Positions 47,901 through 58,556 of a stretch of 64,000 nt of DNA are shown one piece after another. Within the stretch, counting starts at the first letter, position 1; the number at the start of each line of letters is the position of its first letter. A program made the position numbers and the translations under genes. The DNA is from Hydrangea macrophylla (taxonomy: Eukaryota > Streptophyta > Magnoliopsida > Cornales > Hydrangeaceae). A model generated the notes under the pieces. The model had not been told where the DNA came from, did no database searches, and saw nothing but the letters and a program-made list of their open reading frames with translations. Location: contig CM066991.1 in assembly GCA_033977485.1 (NCBI GenBank), positions 126,809,999 to 126,873,998 of the forward strand, written 5' to 3'.

Positions 47901-50900
47901 GTGTCCAACCCCATGTCGGACATGGACATGTGACCCTTCGAGGAGTCTCCGTGCTTCTTGGGTTTCCTCTAGTTACAACCATGAATGCAGATGCTAACGG
48001 AGTAAGTTTTCTGTTGTCTTGACCAGTTACGAACCCAGGCGCTTGCTTCTCTGCATTGTGGTCTACAGAATAACCAGGGTGTTCCTGTTACCCATGTTGC
48101 CAAATGGCTTGGGATGGAGGTACTGTTTTTTTGCTTGATAGGTTGTCTATATTCCAATTACCATAGATGTTCCACTTTCTCTATATTTATTTTGCTTTGT
48201 CCACTTGAATCAGGAGGAAGACATAGAAAACCTTTTGGAGTATCATGGGTTCTCGATAAAGGAATTTGAAGAGCCATATATGGTGAAGGATGGCCCATTT
48301 CTCAACAGTGACAATGACTATCCTGTGAAGTGTTCAGAGCTTGTTCATCTGAAAAAGTCGAGAAGGATCGTTGAGGATGTTTCATCTCCTTGTCTAGCCA
48401 CTGAAGAAATCAAAGAGCTCAAGACGGGTGGGGTCTATGAGCAGGAAGTGAAACCCACTACAGTGGTTGAGACAGACAATTCAGTCCAAACCATTGATGA
48501 GGAAATGTCAGATTATGATGCTGTCCCATCCCCAAAAGATACCACCCATGGGAAGCCAATGCTTAAAATGGTTGCAGAACAGAGTGAAGCTGGAGACCAG
48601 GTGGCTTCTGTGAGTCCTTTCTCGTGGGATTTTTCCATGGTTCATAGTTCCCCTGAATCTCAGCTACCTGGAATTGGAAGTTTGGGAAAATCAGAATATG
48701 ACACCCTTTTCAGAAATTCTCTTGAGAGAAACACACACTCTAGCCTGCAACCTGTGCCATTAGAAAGTATGTCTAGAAGAGTCGACCAGGAGAGATTTCC
48801 TGGTTCTCAAATTGATTCTGCTGAGGAAAATTTAGTACCCCAAACTTTGTTGATTGAAGATGGAGAGGAGGAAGAAGAAGAACTTACAGAGGATGAACAA
48901 CACACAGCTATCAATCAAAACGCTGAAAATGATGGAATTGATAGGAGTAATCATGATCAAGAAGCCACTGAGGCAAAACTCAGGCTGATCCTAAGGTGGT
49001 TAGATTGATCCCATTGATATGGTTGTAACTATTGGTGTTTATTCTGGCACATGTCTTACTTCATCTAACTTTCTTGGTCAGAATATGGAAGCGGCGGTCT
49101 TCAAAGATAAGGGAGATACGTGAGCAAAGGCAGTTAGCTGCAAATGCTGCATTAGATTCCCTGTCGTTGGGCCCTCCTATTAGGCATAACAAATATGTAA
49201 GTTTTTCAAGTGCATTATTTAATGGTCTATTGCCCTGCTCTCCTCTTGGTTTCATCCGTTCTCTAGTCTACTTCACCAAGCACCCTGCATGTGCAGAACG
49301 TTTATGTGGTGATGTGAAAGAGAGAAAAAAAATTACAGGTGTGGGCACACCCATTCACCCCTTGCAAAGAGATACAATGACAATCCTTTTACGAAATGTG
49401 CACATGACTTTAACGAGTAAATACATGCATTGGGCATACATTTTCTGCACTGACTCATTGATCTTTCTCAAACTTGGCTCTCTTTGGTAAACTTTCTAAT
49501 TCAGTATGCTTCTTATGCAGCAACGAAGCACCCATGTTGAGTTTGACATGGATCGAGCTATGAAAGAGAGATACAAAAAACATGTACAATCATGGTCTAG
49601 ACTGAATGTTTCAGAAGTGATAGCGGGTAAACTTGGTGTCAGAAACCCCAAGGCCAAATGCCTTTGCTGGAAAATTATCTTACATTCTCAGATGGACTAT
49701 CCTGATAGGGAGAACATGGGTGCCCATTTGACCCCAATCACATGGTTGCTTTCTAAGCTCATGCCCACCAAAAAAGATGATGATATGGTAATTTCATCCC
49801 CTGGTCTGTCAATATGGAAGAAATGGGTTCCAAGCCAATCTGGTGGTGGCTTCACCTGTTGTTTATCAGTCATCATGGATGCAAAAATGAATAATCTAAA
49901 TGAGTCACTATCTGGTGCAAATGCAGTACTTTTCCTTGTATCTGAAAGTATCCCATGGGACCTTCAGAAGATTCGACTCCATAACCTTATTAGGTCTTTA
50001 CCTTCTGGTTCTTGTTTGCCCCTTCTGATTGTAAGGGGATCATACAAAGAATATCCCGAGTCTTCCTCAACCATGCTTGAAAAATTGAACCTTCACGACA
50101 TTGACAAATCACGGATAAGCAACTTTTTGGTGGTTTGCCTGGTAAAAAATCAGCATTCAGAAAACTTTGACCAGTTTTTCAGTGACGAGATATTGAGGGA
50201 AGGGCTAGAGTGGCTGGCAAGTCTCTCACCTTTACAACCTGTCCTGAGTTGTATAAAAACACGTGATCTGGTTCTGAACCACTTGAATTCTTCATTGGAG
50301 GTGCTTGATGAGATGGGCGTTTATGAAGTCGGTCCAAATCATTGTATCTCAGCCTTCAATGAAGCTTTGGACCAATCACTCAGGGAAGTTGCCACTGCAG
50401 CTGAAGCAAATTGTGTGTGTTGGCCTTGTCCCGAGATTGCTTTGCTGGAGGAGTTTAGTGATGAGCATAGAGCTGTAAAGTTATACTTGCCAAACACCGG
50501 ATGGAACTCAGCTGCGAGAATTCAACCGCTTATGTGTGCATTAAGAGACTGTAAGCTTCCAACGTTTCCGGACGACATATCTTGGCTCTATAGAGGTTCT
50601 AATTCGGGCCAGGACATTAAGAACCAGAGACTGCAACTTGAAAATTGCTTGATCAGATATTTGACTGAGTCAAGTAAGATGATGGGACTAGAGCTTGCAG
50701 CAAAAGAGGCTTGTGTGATGCTACAAAACAGTGCTCGGCTTGAGCTCCATGATTTGACCCACTATATAGTTCTGAACTGGGTGATTATTTTCCGGCGCGT
50801 TTTCAATTGGCTGTTAATGAGTTTATCCAATGGGCAGTTCTCGACAGCTTACATCTTGGAGCAGCATGATATACATATTCCAACTTCTGGAGGTTCGGAT

Positions 50901-51287
50901 GAATTTGGGCTTGAAAGTAGCATATCTTCGCCTTATTATGTAATTCATCCATCTTTAGATGAAATGGTAGATGCCCTAATGTCCCCAACGGATGATTCAG
51001 AATGTGAAGCTCTTCAACCTCCATTAATGATGCTTTCAAATGCTGGTGAAGTTCAGAAGGCTAGCGATGTGGGTGAGTTAATAGAGGAACGGAGTAATAT
51101 CGAGCAGGATGACAAATTAGCTGAGACGAGTAATGATGTTCATGTAGTCGATAAAATAAACGGTAGTGGTAGTGAATTGGCTGTGGTCACCAGGGCTGCA
51201 AAGGAAGCTGGCAAACTAAGCAAGTTGTTGGAGCAGTGTAACTTAATGCAGGACATGTTAGACGCGAAGTTGTCGATTTATTTCTAA
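36080..51287 (+). CDS. SAC3B: SAC3 family protein B, TREX-2 complex scaffold, complete, 16 exons
   Basis: Exons: 36080-36219, 38814-39041, 40551-40781, 42107-42226, 42725-42967, 44972-45202, 45288-45544, 45744-45844, 46098-46313, 46793-47020, 47100-47191, 47271-47364, 48027-48119, 48214-48995, 49082-49196, 49521-51287. These total 4938 nt, 1645 aa, close to Arabidopsis SAC3B. All joints keep frame and use GT-AG. The SAC3/GANP domain spans about residues 476-800, opening with GLCPDMCP and SERAERE. The protein is a nuclear scaffold that links transcription to mRNA export at the pore, binding centrin, Sus1- and Thp1-type partners in the family. In-frame TGA at 36068-36070 supports the start, and the context AGAATGG is strong. 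The C-terminal half after residue about 800 is long, helical in parts, and plant-specific in my view. Product secure; border choice at exons 2 and 3 slightly less so. Confidence 0.96.
36220..38813 (+). other. SAC3B intron 1 (2.6 kb)
   Basis: It opens with a (CT)n tract (36223-36265), a T-run near 36619-36630 and otherwise AT-rich sequence. Short Leu/Ala-rich CTTGGCTTGGCTG-type palindromic segments occur near 37615-37665. No coding exon was seen. Confidence 0.6.
38814..39041 (+). repeat. SAC3B exon 2: three-fold internal peptide repeat
   Basis: The exon encodes three tandem copies of about 22-24 residues with the core SPPLAFERNHSVLG or SSPLAFESNHSILE, followed by PSAGGY or YPSARG. DNA copies are nearly identical (unit about 66-72 bp), so the expansion is recent or being homogenised. 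The exon is phase 2-2. Confidence 0.9.
39531..39626 (+). repeat. Perfect 2 x 48-bp tandem duplication in SAC3B intron 2
   Basis: Units 39531-39578 and 39579-39626 are identical by eye, beginning TGATAGGATGACAG and ending ACAACCTT. Confidence 0.9.
40147..40487 (-). mobile_element. TRIM (miniature LTR retrotransposon) in SAC3B intron 2
   Basis: Two 115-bp LTRs (40147-40261 and 40373-40487, TGTTGAATTGG...ATCTCAACA) flank 111 bp. Next to the right LTR is GCTCTGATACCA, the inverse of the initiator-Met primer site, so the element lies in minus orientation. Flanks are TTGTT and ATGTT (4/5). It has no coding capacity and ends 63 bp before SAC3B exon 3. Confidence 0.92.
41272..41311. repeat. Poly-C then poly-A run in SAC3B intron 3
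   Basis: About 16 C residues are followed, after CTCAC, by about 20 A residues. Similar C runs lie at 39714-39730 and 52566-52590. Lengths may be unreliable. Confidence 0.8.
42999..43208. mobile_element. Probable Stowaway-like MITE remnant in SAC3B intron 5
   Basis: The right end AATTTGGGACGAAGGGAGTA matches the well-known plant Stowaway terminal sequence (TGGGACGGAGGGAGTA). The left end TACTCCATG is decayed. TA target inferred. Confidence 0.6.
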
Positions 51288-52130
51288 TGTGCTAATTGTT
51301 CTTGAATTTTGATATCACATATGTAGCTTTGACAAGCATCTTTGTATCTGTGATGAACTTAAGTATTGTTGTTGTGATAGCTTTCTAAATCCAAGGAAAT
51401 AGAGAGATCTTGTTCTTTGCATCCAATTGCTTTGGATTATTGTTTTTGATGTATTCTCTTGTTCTATTTGCTGGGACTGATTACACTAACCACCATCGTG
51501 GAATCTGAAAATTGCAACTTAACCCTTGTTTTGGCCACCTTTGCAGCTTACTGTTTTCTGTGCAAGGAATATTTGCTGTGAATTCTTTGTGATTGAGAAC
51601 AAAATTGTGATTCAACTTTCCATTTTACTTCTGCTTTCTTTGTATTTATATACGATCAACCTCATTCACCAACGATTCAGGGTATTCCTGTTTCACCATA
51701 TCTCTATAGTGTGACAAGGATCATATCAATACTAGTATCAAAGCTGAAAAATATACAAGCACCATTTTCCATTGGATTGATATCATTCAGACCCACTTAG
51801 AACTTGAATATGTGAGAAGGAATGCAATAAACAATCACAACATAGAAGGTACATTCCAGAGATGACCACTTCTCAATATTTCAAACAAAGAAGGCACATT
51901 TTAACAGTTTCTCACCTGGTAAATCTCTCTCCTAATAGCAGTGGAATAAAGAACACTTGCACCATTCCCCCTTTTTTTTTTTTTTTTGCATACGTGTCTT
52001 GGTATAATGCTATTACAAAGGTCTATGACGCCAACCTTCCCACCAATACATCCCCGAGCTGCTCTAACATTTGTCATACCTCGTCTTATTCATGTCCTCG
52101 AGAGTGACTCGAGCTGTGTTGTCCATTTAA
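51288..52130 (+). other. SAC3B 3' UTR and downstream intergenic sequence
   Basis: AT-rich sequence follows the SAC3B stop. AATAAA occurs near 51826, but nothing marks it as the polyadenylation signal in use. No further gene was recognised. Confidence 0.5.
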
Positions 52131-52373
52131 CAGTCACACCCGGATTTTTGTACCACCTAAATATTCAATCAATAGTATATATTGACCAATATTCAACAGT
52201 TCAAAAATCTAAGGCGACACCACACAACCTCTCAAAGATAAATTTATTTGAAATCATGATAGAAATTACTATTAAATAAAAACTGACGTACCCTTTTATT
52301 TCTTTTAGAAAGCAACAACTTACTAACATATTTGTTCTCCAAAATACTTCCATAAAAAATTAAAATAAATATA

Positions 52374-52577
52374 AGGGTTAATTACATGGACCTCCCCTGA
52401 GGTTTGGCGAAATTACACGGATCTCCCCTCTATATTGCAAAATTACACAGACCTCCCTTCAAATTTGGATTTGCATTACACACACCTCCCATCTAGATTG
52501 CAAAATTTATAGATACCTACCTCCCTTCTTAATTTGTTAATGCCGAAAATACCCTTAGTTATAAATAAAAAAGCCCC

Positions 52578-52608
<31 letters not shown>

Positions 52609-52997
52609 GTATATACATATGTACATGCATACATATATACTCACCATATACGGACCATGCATATATACACACATACATACACACCATATATACATACATA
52701 TATGTATACATATAGCCATTGAATACATATATACATAGATACTTGTATACATCTTTGAGGTGAGTTTGCTATTTTGAATTTAGATCTTAGGTTTTTGAAC
52801 AAATTGATTTTAGGTTTAAATCATGGGAACAAATTAGTTTTTGGAGTAAATTGATTTTGGGTTTAAATTTTTTAGTTTATGAACAAATTCGTATTCTTTT
52901 TTTTTTTGCTCAGAACAAATTCGAAGTCATATATATATATATATACACACATGTCTATATATTATGTATGTTCTTGTATATCTATATATATATACAC

Positions 52998-53046
<49 letters not shown>

Positions 53047-53145
53047 GTTAGGTAAAATGGTAAACAAAGTAAGGGTAATATTCATGCTAGAGGGGAGGTC
53101 TATGTAATTTTGCAATATAGAGGGGATGTTCGTGTAATTAATCCT
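52374..53145. mobile_element. Inverted-repeat element, 772 bp
   Basis: Ends AGGGTTAATTACAYGGACCTCC and its inverse at the right (GGGGATGTTCGTGTAATTAATCCT) are flanked by AAATATA (52367-52373, 53146-53152). The interior is microsatellite-rich: (C)n, (CT)n, ATAC-type repeats and (GA)n at 53002-53041. No transposase. Confidence 0.8.
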
Positions 53146-53167
53146 AAATATAAAGAAATTTTTTTTA

Positions 53168-53869
53168 GGGTAAATATCACTTAGACCCCCCTGAGGTTTG
53201 CCCCGATCACAGATGCCACCCCTCACGTTTCAGTAATATCACCTACATCCCCTGAGGTTTGAAACGCGTATCATCTAGACCCCCTCCGTCAATTTATCGT
53301 TAAAAAAGTGACGGACTAACATAAATAATTACAAAACATACCCCTAAAAGTTTGGTCCTTGTGTCATTTTAGTCCCCGTAGTTTCAATTGGGTCAATTTG
53401 GGCCCTGAAGTTTTACGTTGAACAAATTTGATCTAAATGTTCAATTTTGTGAGAAAAATTGACAGAATTTACTCACATACTATGCATTGTCACACTTTTT
53501 AAGGGCAAAAATGGAACACCACCAATCTCTCAACCTCCTTATTAGCGAAATTGTGCATAACAGTGGGTAAATTTTGTCAATTGTTTTCTCATATAATGGG
53601 GCATTTGGATCAAATTGACCCATTTAAATTGTCGGGACCAAATTGACTCAATTGAAATTACATGGACTAAAATGACACAAGGACTAAGCTTTTAGGGATA
53701 TGTTTTGTATTTATTTATGTTAGTCCGTCACTTGTTTAATGGTAAGTTGACGGAAGGGGTCTAGATGATACGCGCTTCAAACCTCAGGGGGTGTAGGTGA
53801 TATTACTGAAATATGAAGGGTGGCGTCTGTGATCGGGGCAAACCTCAGGGGGTCTAGGTGATATTTATC
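53168..53869. mobile_element. Foldback element with very long inverted repeats
   Basis: Arms of roughly 150 bp pair end to end (GGGTAAATATCACTTAGACC at left, GGTCTAGGTGATATTTATC at right). A second paired segment follows inside (TAGTCCCCGTAGTTTCAATT against AATTGAAATTACATGGACTA). Flanks ATTTTTTTA-type suggest a 9-bp target as in Mutator-like foldbacks. It lies 22 bp from the preceding element. Confidence 0.85.
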
Positions 53870-56103
53870 ATTTTTTTAATAATGCGAAAAATACAATTTC
53901 TTTATAACACGGTCAACACCTGGATAGATCTTCTACAATCGCCCCAAAGTCCCAAAATTTATAACTCAAAAACAAAGTCCAACTTATACATGTAGTTCAA
54001 ACTGTTTTCCAAAACAACCATTAATATCATAAGAGAAATAAATATCCATTTATATCCAAAACGTATTTTCATTTCCCTTAAGTTACAGAAAATCAATAGT
54101 TCTTATTTACATTTGAATTAAAAAACTACTCCTCTAATAATTCCCTAAAGAATAGAATACTCGATTACAATAAGCCGAAATAATTACAATAAAAAAATCT
54201 TTGGTCAAGTCACTACAAACGTCTCTTAACCCAAAATTGTGGCTCATATTACCAAAATAATAACTAAACAAAATAATTTAAATACACTTTTCATCTTCAA
54301 AACAGAATGCAGCTCTACCAGACAATCCAATCAACTAAACATGCACATACATTCGATTACGTTTCATATAGAAATGCCCCCAAATACATAACGCACTGGG
54401 GTCAGTATATAAAATACAGGTATGAGTCAACCAAAAATATAAAACGAGTCTTAGGGAACAGTGGTGTCCCATAGACTCCCAAAAATACTCACAAAGAGAA
54501 TGTAACCAAAACACATTATACATTATTATCACACAGAAAATAAGCAACGCTCTCTATCGAGTTAGAACAGTAGTTCCACACACATTTTAGGACAGAAGGA
54601 TAATTTCCTTCAATGTGGTGGCAATGGTCCCAAACCCAAATAATATTTATTGAATACTTACCCGTCAGATATATATAGTGAACCAGCCCTACATAAAAGT
54701 TAGTGGGCCCACCATCTTGTAAATCGAAGGATCACAAACCAGGCGAACAATTCCATTTTGTCCACATTCTAAGTTAAACATCGCGTTCATTATACCACGC
54801 TTATCAGTATTATGAAATAATCTATTTTTATTATTTATTATAATTAAATTTATCTTTTTGTTCCCTAGGTTCACCACCTTGGCCACCCTCCATGGTACGG
54901 CCCACACATATATACCACGCGTCCCCAAACATAATACCAACGCCCACTCTGGTACCAATTTGGGTGAGGTATCAACCAAACCAAATGTACACACGGAAGG
55001 TTGGCCACTATGCCAAATCGTCTAATAAATAAGTCGGGCATAAGGCTTAGCTAGCTTGATTACACAGCCACTGACAAAGGTACACTCAGCAAGTCGACCT
55101 ACCAAAACATATCACACAACGGGGTGCGGTGAACACTAAAGGAATTATGTTTCCATTATCGTTTATCGTTCGTATTATTCCCATTTTTGTGAAATTCACG
55201 TTTATCACATAGTTTCGTCTCATCATAGTCCAATCACATCTCTATCTTTTAGATGCGTTATAATTTCTCACACTATAGGGTGAGAAATACAATATTTTTC
55301 AAACCCATAACAATCGTTGCACAATATTTTTCGATCGAATTACTAGATCACTAGTATACTATTCAACGTATCTAGTTTACCTTTTATCAAAATTTTCACA
55401 ATATACAACAATTATTTCAGGTACAATTATCTCAACAAAACATTCAATATTAGTATACATGAAGCACATAATAAGAAATCATATTCTCCATAGCGTAAAA
55501 TATTCAATAAGACATTTATTCACTGCTATTATAATCGTAAATTTCTGCCCAAACAGTGCAGAATTGAGAAAATTTTCATTACACAAAAGTTGTCCAGAAT
55601 CACGTTTTACATGGGCCATCGTAGACAGAAAACTAAAATACGCAATACACATACCTATAAAAATTAATAACTTTCAGCACCCTTTTAAATCAAAGTTGCA
55701 AAATCCTTTAGGGTTTACTTTTTTGTATTTGGATTTTATCACCAAGACCTATTAATAATCATAAAAAGAGAACCTATCCTACAATATTTAAAGGTGAACT
55801 AAAAATCAAGAATCTCCCACGGATATGTAGGTCTTGGTTCTTTTGTGAAGAAAAAAAAAAAACTAATATCACAATACACAATCTAGAGATACCCAAAACA
55901 ACCATGAGATCAAAATATGTATATGAAGTAATACATATATATATATATATATTATGTATATATACATACACATATGCATATACACAAGGGTTTGATTAAC
56001 TCACCTAAAACGAGATTAAGCACTTGGAAAACGATATCGAATAGACTACGAATGCGAACCCGGATCCGAATAATCCGCACCCTTTTCTTCCTTCTTCTTC
56101 TTC

Positions 56104-56148
<45 letters not shown>

Positions 56149-57023
56149 TGCTCTTTTTTTTTCCTTTTGTTTTAACTGATCCTAAAATATATTATCTATG
56201 TATATACATATAATACACACACAACACATATATTGTAACACTCACACATATAAATCTCATTTTTTTCTTACGGGCTCACAAAAAGGCTTCATATGGGCCC
56301 AAAATACCTTCCATAGTACTAAAATGAATAGCCCAACAGGAGTACATGTCACGCCCCGACGTAGCATAAATATGGAAAGCGTTTAATTTCCTTTATGGAC
56401 CCATAGGTCGCGACAGTTTGAAGGATCGATTCCGTCCCAAACGTCAACAACAAAAACATATTAATCAGAGCAGAGCGATCAAGGCTTACAATATTTTTCT
56501 AACTTAATAGTTACTACAACACATAGTCTCTAAAGGCACAAACCGCCTTAAATCAAAACAATAACTTAATATCTATTACAGTCATCCTTATTACAAAACA
56601 GTTTATAACTTAAAACATATAAAAGTAAATTCTCTTTCCAGCAGTGTTTCTCAATTTGCGTAGTCGTAATGTTCCGCTTGATCAAAATCTGAAAAGCCTG
56701 AACACGAATATCTAGGGCGCATCAACGCCGTCAGCTTCAAGAAGCTGGTGAGTATTAAAAAACATAACTTTGAATGTAACACATACTTATTTACCATTCT
56801 CCAATTCCCATTTAATTCAATAAGTTTATATTTAAGGTAAGGAGTTCATTTTAGAAAAACAACCACAATATCATATGAAAGATATAATTCACATATATGT
56901 GACCGTGTATGAGAACAATGCACCATCTCATCTTACCGACTCTTTTCTCTCGACAAAACCCAACAATACACTATCTCACACCAGTATCTTTGAAATACTT
57001 CGATAGCCACACTTTAACACAGG

Positions 57024-57350
57024 GGTGCCAGGGAATGTCCAGTTTGCCTCACACTTTGGTCCGGGGTACCAGGGAGTGTCCAATGCCTCACACTTTAATA
57101 CCTAATCCGCCATGCAAATATCGGAGGAACCCTCACGCAGTATCCAGACTCAGGTATCAGGGAGTGTCCGTAGGCCACACTTTAGCACTACTATGGGTGC
57201 CAGGGAATGTCCAAGTTCGGTTTCACACACTTTGACGCTACCATGGTCGTTAGGGAGTGTCCAATTTTGCCACCGTCGCATTTCAAAGACACCCTCGCCG
57301 CAATCTCAATCACAACACACTTTGGTACTCACTTACCAGGGAGTGTCCAC
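57024..57350 (-). repeat. Tandem units with CAGGGAGTGTCC / CACACTTT
   Basis: About six degenerate copies 45-80 bp apart lie inside the 56347 LTR. This is the family-specific tandem repeat of this LTR. Confidence 0.8.
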
Positions 57351-57667
57351 AACACAATCTCAACCGCACTCTCTATACCACACTGTCCATTACTCTTTTC
57401 CATACTGACCAACATTCACACTCACCATGTATGTACAACTGACTCCACATGTATGTCATGAAACTTTTAAACATGAGGCAAATCACTGAATTATATAAAC
57501 GACGTGCGTACGGGAATTGTGAAGTCGTGGTACATCATTTCAATTGTCCATACATAACCAAATAGGATTCTATTTTAGTAAATTTTCCATACAGAGCTTT
57601 AAAAGTCCATGAAACATCACCCAAACTGTTCCTTAACATAAAGTAAGCAAAAACCAGAAACTGTCCA

Positions 57668-57830
57668 AAGTCGCGCGTGCGGGCCTTTCGCCCTATATGC
57701 TCATTTTTCGTTTTATTATAAAAAAAACTTTTCTGTCTGCCTGGAACCAGCCACCTCGCGTGTGCGGGTCGTTTGCGCGAGGGTTCGCTCGCGCGACCCT
57801 CGCTCGCACGATCGCGCACGCGAGTTCATG
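57668..57830. repeat. CpG-rich block with TCGCGCGA-type palindromes
   Basis: A GC-rich island in AT-rich DNA has repeated TCGCGYGTGCGGG (57671, 57755) and TCGCTCGCGCGA / TCGCTCGCACGATCGCGC. It occupies the place taken by paired palindromes in other LTRs. Confidence 0.7.
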
Positions 57831-58556
57831 CAGAAGCTTCGTCTTCCTCGCTGGTTTTCCCCTGTTTCAGTCTTAAGGGGTCTTTTTGACCCATTTTGCA
57901 AATCCGAAGCATATAAGACATATAATATATGGATCTCTTTGGTTTTTCACAAGGATTATGAATCCATAATCAATTTTACATGAATCAATCTATAACTTTA
58001 GAATTTTATGAAAGATTACAAGATGACAAAACTTAATTTCTAATATACTTTCTCCTATGAACAAATTAAGCTATAAAACTTTAAACATAGCATCTGCAAC
58101 ATGTAATCTTTCATATTTATCTTAGAAAACGGATTTTGACTAAGATTGAAAAATCTTGATTTCAAAGCTATGGAGGTCCAAACGTAAAATCAACAATGGA
58201 GATTTTCAAACCAAGCTATATAATCAGTAAACAAGGTATGAATTACATTAGAAGTGAGTTAATAATACTCACTGAGATTAAAGATGAAGTGTGTGTTGAG
58301 AAAGATATAAGGATTGAGCAACCCAAAACAAGCTTGGCTATGGAATTTTGAAGCTTCTCTCTCTAAAAATACTGTAAGCAAACTCTCAAGACTCTCACTC
58401 TTCTCTCTGTGTTCTCTCTAAACTCTCTCAGATTGTAAGACCCAGAGTGTGTGTACATAAGTGATGTTTAAATAGAGATTTCACAAAACTTGGTCACCAA
58501 GTTCATCCTACTACACTCAACAAAAGAATTTTCTAAATAAATGCACAGTCACATAC

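Larger units (their letters stand above)
52131..56346 (-). mobile_element. Degenerate minus-oriented LTR-like sequence with nested inverted-repeat elements
   Basis: It opens AGTCACACCCGG, a decayed TGTCACACCCGG LTR end. The style resembles the other LTRs (late AT-rich half, (TA)n, (CT)n at 56107-56142). No matching far end or target duplication was found, so extent is uncertain. Confidence 0.4.
56347..58556 (-). mobile_element. LTR, class A/E, minus orientation, interrupted by the next element
   Basis: It begins TGTCACGCCCCGACGTAGC with AAATATGGAAAG, homologous to the starts at 5581 and 6481. It has about six tandem units containing CAGGGARTGTCC and CACACTTT (57024-57350) and a CpG-rich block (57668-57830). 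The far end is not seen before 58557, so the Ty3 element may have inserted into it. Confidence 0.7.

Noticed and set aside
49506..49520. Upstream ATG codons in the last SAC3B open frame as a separate gene start
   Set aside because: They lie in intron 15; the acceptor TTATGCAG before 49521 joins in frame to exon 15, and the protein continues the SAC3B family sequence.
56909..57461. Three overlapping plus-strand open frames around 57.0-57.4 kb
   Set aside because: They read the tandem CAGGGAGTGTCC repeat of an LTR in several frames; no protein family resemblance.
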